From the NCBI GenBank assembly GCA_040902895.1, contig JBBDWL010000116.1:1-64000 (forward strand): 64,000 nucleotides of DNA. Reading direction: 5' to 3'. This DNA is from JALYRV01 sp040902895 (GTDB taxonomy: Bacteria > Acidobacteriota > Vicinamibacteria > Vicinamibacterales > SCN-69-37). The stretch's first letter is position 1, and every line of letters starts with the position of its first letter. Position numbers and translations under genes: made by a program. This document shows, one piece after another, positions 60,834-64,000 of this stretch. The notes beneath the pieces are model-generated. The model was not told the origin of the DNA, ran no database searches, and was given only the letters and a program-made list of their open reading frames with translations.

Positions 60834-60971
60834 AAGAAGGGCCAGGAGCGTTCTGGCGCAAATACGTCAGGAGCTCGTTCGACGGGAGGTCCGACATCAC
60901 GTCGACGGCGAAGGGCCCGACCCGCGGACAGGAACGTAGGCGAGCGAGGATCTGGGTCCCCCTGCGAAAGA

Positions 60972-60989
60972 GTTACACGGAATTTACGC
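60972..60989 (+). promoter_or_regulatory. PHO-type box upstream of a small gene
   Basis: GTTACAC-GGAA-TTTACGC is a 7+4+7 direct repeat at 11-bp period. It lies 36 nt before ATG 61026, with CATGAT at 61011-61016 as a possible -10 9 nt from the ATG. The preceding stretch 60834-60971 holds no gene I can support. Confidence 0.5.
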
Positions 60990-61025
60990 GTACGCTTGGC
61001 CTATCTGCGGCATGATCGCGGTCCC

Positions 61026-61247
61026 ATGTATGACCAGCTGCTGACACACCGGGGCCGCATACGCCGCTTCGTCATCGAACATGCCAACCTGGAAGGTTGG
61101 GTCGTCAAGGAAGAACTCGACGACCAGGTCTTGAATCGCTCGCGCTACTCAGACTGGCATCGCGTCGAACAGGCCGTGCGGATGAAAGTGTCGCGGCTGC
61201 AGGCGGAAGGCTGGGATCTGGCTCACGCCAGCTCGACGAATCTGTAG
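61026..61247 (+). CDS. Small conserved-looking protein beside the PhoB-type regulator
   Basis: 73 residues from ATG 61026 (TTG 60996 would add 10). It is charged and helical, with the phrase GWVVKEELDDQVLNRSRYSD and WHRVEQAVRMKVSRLQAEGW. No membrane helix or cysteine is present. The family is not recognised. Its 3' end overlaps the convergent regulator gene by 25 nt. The PHO-type box upstream suggests phosphate control. Confidence 0.6.
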   Translation: MYDQLLTHRGRIRRFVIEHANLEGWVVKEELDDQVLNRSRYSDWHRVEQAVRMKVSRLQAEGWDLAHASSTNL

Positions 61248-61927
61248 CCGAGGCCGATCACGGTCTCGATTTGCGTTCCGGCGATCCCGAGTTTCGATCG
61301 CAGGCGTCCGACATGGACGTCGACCGAGCGGGTCTCGACGAGCCTGTCGTAGCCCCACACGCGCTCCAGCAGGCGATCGCGTGAAATGACGCGGTTGCGA
61401 TTTTCGACCAGGAACCGCAGCAGCTCGAACTCACGGCGCGTGAGCCGCACGGCGTTTCCTTCGACCTCAATCGAGACAGCGTCGAAATCGGCCCTCAGAT
61501 GACGGCCGCGATAGGTTGCGGCAGCGGCCACATCCGGGCCCTGCTGCCGCCGGCGCAGCACCGCGCGCACGCGCGCCGACAGCTCACGGATGCTGAACGG
61601 CTTGGTGACGTAGTCGTCTGCGCCAAGATCGAGTCCGGTGACGCGGTCCGCTTCGCTGGTCCGCGCGGTGAGCATGATGATCGGAAGCTTCCTGATGGCC
61701 GGCGTCGTGCGCACGACGCGGCAGACTTCCGTACCGCTCGTCACCGGCAGGTTGAGATCCAGGATCATCAGGTCTGGCGGTCCGTTCAGCAGTGCACGCA
61801 GCGCGGCATCGCCGCTGTCGACGATGCTCACCGTCGCATCGCCGCCGCGCTCGAGCGCGTGCTTGATGAGGCCGGCGATATCCGCTTCGTCTTCGACGAC
61901 GAGAATGCGGGTCGGTGTGACGGCCAT
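61223..61927 (-). CDS. OmpR/PhoB-family response regulator
   Basis: 234 residues. The receiver (1-120) has ILVVEDEAD, phospho-acceptor in LMILDLNLPVTSG, Thr in IMLTART and Lys in YVTKPFS. The winged-helix domain (about 140-232) has LTRREFELLRFLVENRNRVI, RDRLLERVWGYD and RSVDVHVGRLRSKLG, the PhoB-like recognition helix. It is a good candidate for the regulator of the PHO-type boxes, but no phoR lies next to it. TACCGT lies 8 nt before the ATG. Confidence 0.92.
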   Translation of the reverse strand: MAVTPTRILVVEDEADIAGLIKHALERGGDATVSIVDSGDAALRALLNGPPDLMILDLNLPVTSGTEVCRVVRTTPAIRKLPIIMLTARTSEADRVTGLDLGADDYVTKPFSIRELSARVRAVLRRRQQGPDVAAAATYRGRHLRADFDAVSIEVEGNAVRLTRREFELLRFLVENRNRVISRDRLLERVWGYDRLVETRSVDVHVGRLRSKLGIAGTQIETVIGLGYRFVELA

Positions 61928-61941
61928 CCCGGATCACGGTA

Positions 61942-62409
61942 CTGCTCCGGCGTTTCTCGCGCGTGTCATGAACGTTTCGCCGCTGTTAACTCGCCGCGCA
62001 TGTGCTTTCCCCATCAGCGGCGACGACAATACGAAGTCTGCCGTCGACCGGTTGCAGGCGATCGGAATGTTGTAGACGCTCACGCATCGCAATCGCCGCA
62101 ACGTCGGAGTCCGTCCGCCTCCCCGCACATGACTATTCGCGCATGANNNNNNNNNNNNNNNNNNNNNNNNNNNNNNNNNNNNNNNNNNNNNNNNNNNNNN
62201 NNNNNNNNNNNNNNNNNNNNNNNNNNNNNNNNNNNNNNNNNNNNNNATCGCCGCAACGTCGGAGTCCGTCCGCCTCCCCGCACATGACTATTCGCGCATG
62301 ACTTGCCCGTACGACACATTAAACGCACCGTTAGCGCATCCGTTACGCCGCCGTCGCAGCCCGCTCGTACCGTGGGCACCACGAAACGGAAGTCCCCACG
62401 GAGGAATTG
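61942..62409. other. Intergenic region with second scaffold gap
   Basis: No gene is supported here. Bases 62092-62146 and 62247-62301 are identical over 55 bp around exactly 100 N (62147-62246), so the true spacer is 155 bp shorter. After the gap a TTA-headed motif repeats at 12-bp period (TTAAAC 62319, TTAGCG 62331, TTACGC 62343). GGAGGAATT at 62400-62408 is a strong Shine-Dalgarno for the receptor gene. Confidence 0.85.
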
Positions 62410-64000
62410 ATGCGCACTGTGAAGAATCACCTGTTGGCATGGACGCTGTCGGTCTGCGCCATGCTCACGCTCGCAAATCCGGCGTTCGCGCAAAGCGGAC
62501 CGACCGGCACGCTCAACGGCCGGGTGCTCGACCAGAGCCACGCCGGCGTTCCCGGCGTCACCGTCACGGCCGCGAATGTGGCCCGCAACGACACGCGGCA
62601 CGCGGTCACGAACGCCGACGGCTTTTACGCGCTCCCGGGTCTCGCCACGGGAACATACGAGCTCACGATTCAGCTCGAAGGCTTCAAGACGGTGCGCCGC
62701 CTGGGCGTGCTCGTCGAAGCGGCGGTGCCTCGCACTGTCGATATCACACTGGAAGTGGGCGGACTCTCGGAGGTCGTCACCGTCGAGGCGGCCATGCCGA
62801 TGGTCAATCGGACCACGCCGGCTGTCTCGCGGCGTCTCTCGGGCGCGGAAATCACGGCCGTCCCATCGTCGACCCGCAACTTCAGCCACCTGTTGACCGC
62901 AACGGCCGGCGTCAGCGCCGATCTGCCTCCGGTCGGCGGCAACGACACCGGCTCGATTTCGCCGTCGGTCAACGGCACGAAGACGACGAGCAACAGCGTG
63001 CTGTACAACGGCGTCGACATCACCAGCATGCTCTCGAACCAGGGCACGCTCGATGAAGGACTCGTTCCGGCGCCCGAGATGATCGAGGAGGTCAAGCTGC
63101 AGACGAGTCTGTACGATGCGTCGACGGGCCGCAGCGGCGGCGGCAACTTTCAGCTGGTCACCAGGAGCGGCGTGAACGCCTTCAGGACCTCGCTGTACGC
63201 CTTCGGCCAGCACGAGTCGCTGAACTCGAACGACTACTTCTTCGATCGCAACGGCATCGACAAGCCGAAGATGCGGCGCGTTGAGACGGGCCTTACAATC
63301 GGCGGCCCGGTCCGCCGCGACAAGGTCTTCTTCTTCGGCAGCCTCCAATACTCCGATGCCGAGAGCGGCTACGTGCCGACCGCGTCGAGCCGCGCCGTGC
63401 TGCCCGCCGCGCTCGGATTGATCAGCGGCGACCGCACCGCCGAGAACATCGTCGCGGCCTTCCGGCAGCTGAATCCGTCGTTCAATCTCACGCCGTCGCA
63501 GATCTCGCCGATCTCGCTCGCGCTGCTCAATCAGCGAAACCCTGTGACGGGCGGCTATCTCATTCCGGCGCCGACGGGCGCGGCCGCGGGCGCCGATCGC
63601 CGCGCCACCATCGGCGCGTTCGGATCGATCGGCGGCGATCCGCTGGCGGAGCACCGGCAGGTCGTGCCGGCGCTGTTCGAGCAGCTGCAGGGAAGCCTGC
63701 GCGCCGATCTCGCGGCCACTGACGCCAATCGCGTGCAACTCACGTACTTCGCATCGGACTTTCCAAGCCTGGATCCGTTCCCGGATCCGTCGACGCTGGC
63801 GTCGCCCTTCACGCTGCGCCGCAGCAACCGCGGTCAGGTCGGATCGATCGGCGACACGCAGGTGTTCGGCAACGGGATCCTCAACGAGGCGCGCGCCGGA
63901 TTCTTCACACTCCGCAACACGCGCCAGCTTGACGATGAGTTTCTGGCGCTGACGAATGAGATGTTCGGCATCGTCAACCCGGCGCTGCAGTTCGACGACC
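62410..64000 (+). CDS. TonB-dependent receptor with CarboxypepD_reg domain (Oar-like), 3' truncated
   Basis: 530 residues are present; the frame is open to the window end. The signal peptide (LLAWTLSVCAMLTLANPAFA) is followed by a carboxypeptidase-regulatory-like beta-sandwich (about 35-115; GVPGVTVTAANVARND and TNADGFYALPGLATGTYEL). A plug domain comes next (SVNGTKTTSNSVLYNGVDI and GRSGGGNFQLVTRSG) and then barrel strands (GGPVRRDKVFFFGSLQY). Such Oar/Cna-B receptors are abundant in acidobacteria and import large ligands through TonB-ExbB. Unlike most heads here it has a clear Shine-Dalgarno (GGAGG). Confidence 0.93.
   Translation, partial: MRTVKNHLLAWTLSVCAMLTLANPAFAQSGPTGTLNGRVLDQSHAGVPGVTVTAANVARNDTRHAVTNADGFYALPGLATGTYELTIQLEGFKTVRRLGVLVEAAVPRTVDITLEVGGLSEVVTVEAAMPMVNRTTPAVSRRLSGAEITAVPSSTRNFSHLLTATAGVSADLPPVGGNDTGSISPSVNGTKTTSNSVLYNGVDITSMLSNQGTLDEGLVPAPEMIEEVKLQTSLYDASTGRSGGGNFQLVTRSGVNAFRTSLYAFGQHESLNSNDYFFDRNGIDKPKMRRVETGLTIGGPVRRDKVFFFGSLQYSDAESGYVPTASSRAVLPAALGLISGDRTAENIVAAFRQLNPSFNLTPSQISPISLALLNQRNPVTGGYLIPAPTGAAAGADRRATIGAFGSIGGDPLAEHRQVVPALFEQLQGSLRADLAATDANRVQLTYFASDFPSLDPFPDPSTLASPFTLRRSNRGQVGSIGDTQVFGNGILNEARAGFFTLRNTRQLDDEFLALTNEMFGIVNPALQFDD

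Overview
The window is high-GC chromosomal DNA from a Gram-negative bacterium, most likely an acidobacterium of the Vicinamibacteria type. The evidence is an FtsX-like permease of the acidobacterial ADOP class (40560-42977), an Oar/CarboxypepD_reg-type TonB-dependent receptor (62410 to the window end), an outer-membrane porin, pervasive long antisense ORFs caused by G/C third codon positions, and a MoxR/DUF58/DUF4159/DUF4175 locus. Two runs of exactly 100 N (5199-5298 and 62147-62246) are each flanked by an exact 55-bp direct repeat. This is the mark of a k=55 de Bruijn assembly, so the contig is probably a metagenome-assembled genome.

Layout. 1-9.1 kb: housekeeping genes (redox repressor Rex, MoaC, a 2-hydroxyacid dehydrogenase, an acyl-CoA ligase, signal peptidase I), a LytS/LytTR two-component pair and a lone NuoI-like ferredoxin. 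9.1-17.4 kb: a large hairpin, a homocysteine methyltransferase/MTHFR fusion, a methyltransferase, an AmpG-like transporter, an arabinokinase-like glycosyltransferase and Lon. 17.4-20.3 kb: a three-gene translationally coupled operon (ketoacyl-ACP synthase, geranylgeranyl-reductase-like flavoprotein, isoprenylcysteine-type methyltransferase) divergent from a second membrane methyltransferase. 20.4-34.5 kb: a MoxR operon (TPR/HExxH protein, DUF4159, MoxR, DUF58, BatA-like, a giant Q/G-rich DUF4175-like protein, a vWA protein and a caspase-fold protein without its cysteine). 34.5-42.9 kb: zinc ribbon, FHA-GAF-SpoIIE phosphatase, LeuA-family lyase/synthase, glutaminyl-cyclase-like M28 lipoprotein, citrate synthase, YacG, ADOP permease. 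43-54.3 kb: a phosphate/polyphosphate block (pstSCAB-phoU, two thymidylate-kinase-like proteins, Ppx, CHAD, SixA, porin) followed by glgC. 54.4-61.9 kb: a signal-transduction patch with Crp, receivers, histidine kinase, three ribbon-helix-helix-like paralogues, decayed receivers and a PhoB-type regulator. 62.4 kb onward: the TonB-dependent receptor.

Two regulatory patterns recur. First, most transcription-unit heads carry a TANNNT-like -10 hexamer only 5-10 nt before the start codon and no Shine-Dalgarno sequence, which predicts leaderless mRNAs; inside operons genes are joined by 4-nt NTGA overlaps. Second, 11-bp-period direct repeats (TTWACA-N5-TTWACA) lie before pstS, the porin, between ppx and CHAD, before a small gene next to the PhoB-type regulator, and before the MoxR operon. 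Their geometry matches PHO/PhoP boxes and suggests a local Pho regulon tying phosphate import to polyphosphate handling. No rRNA, tRNA, CRISPR array or insertion sequence was seen.
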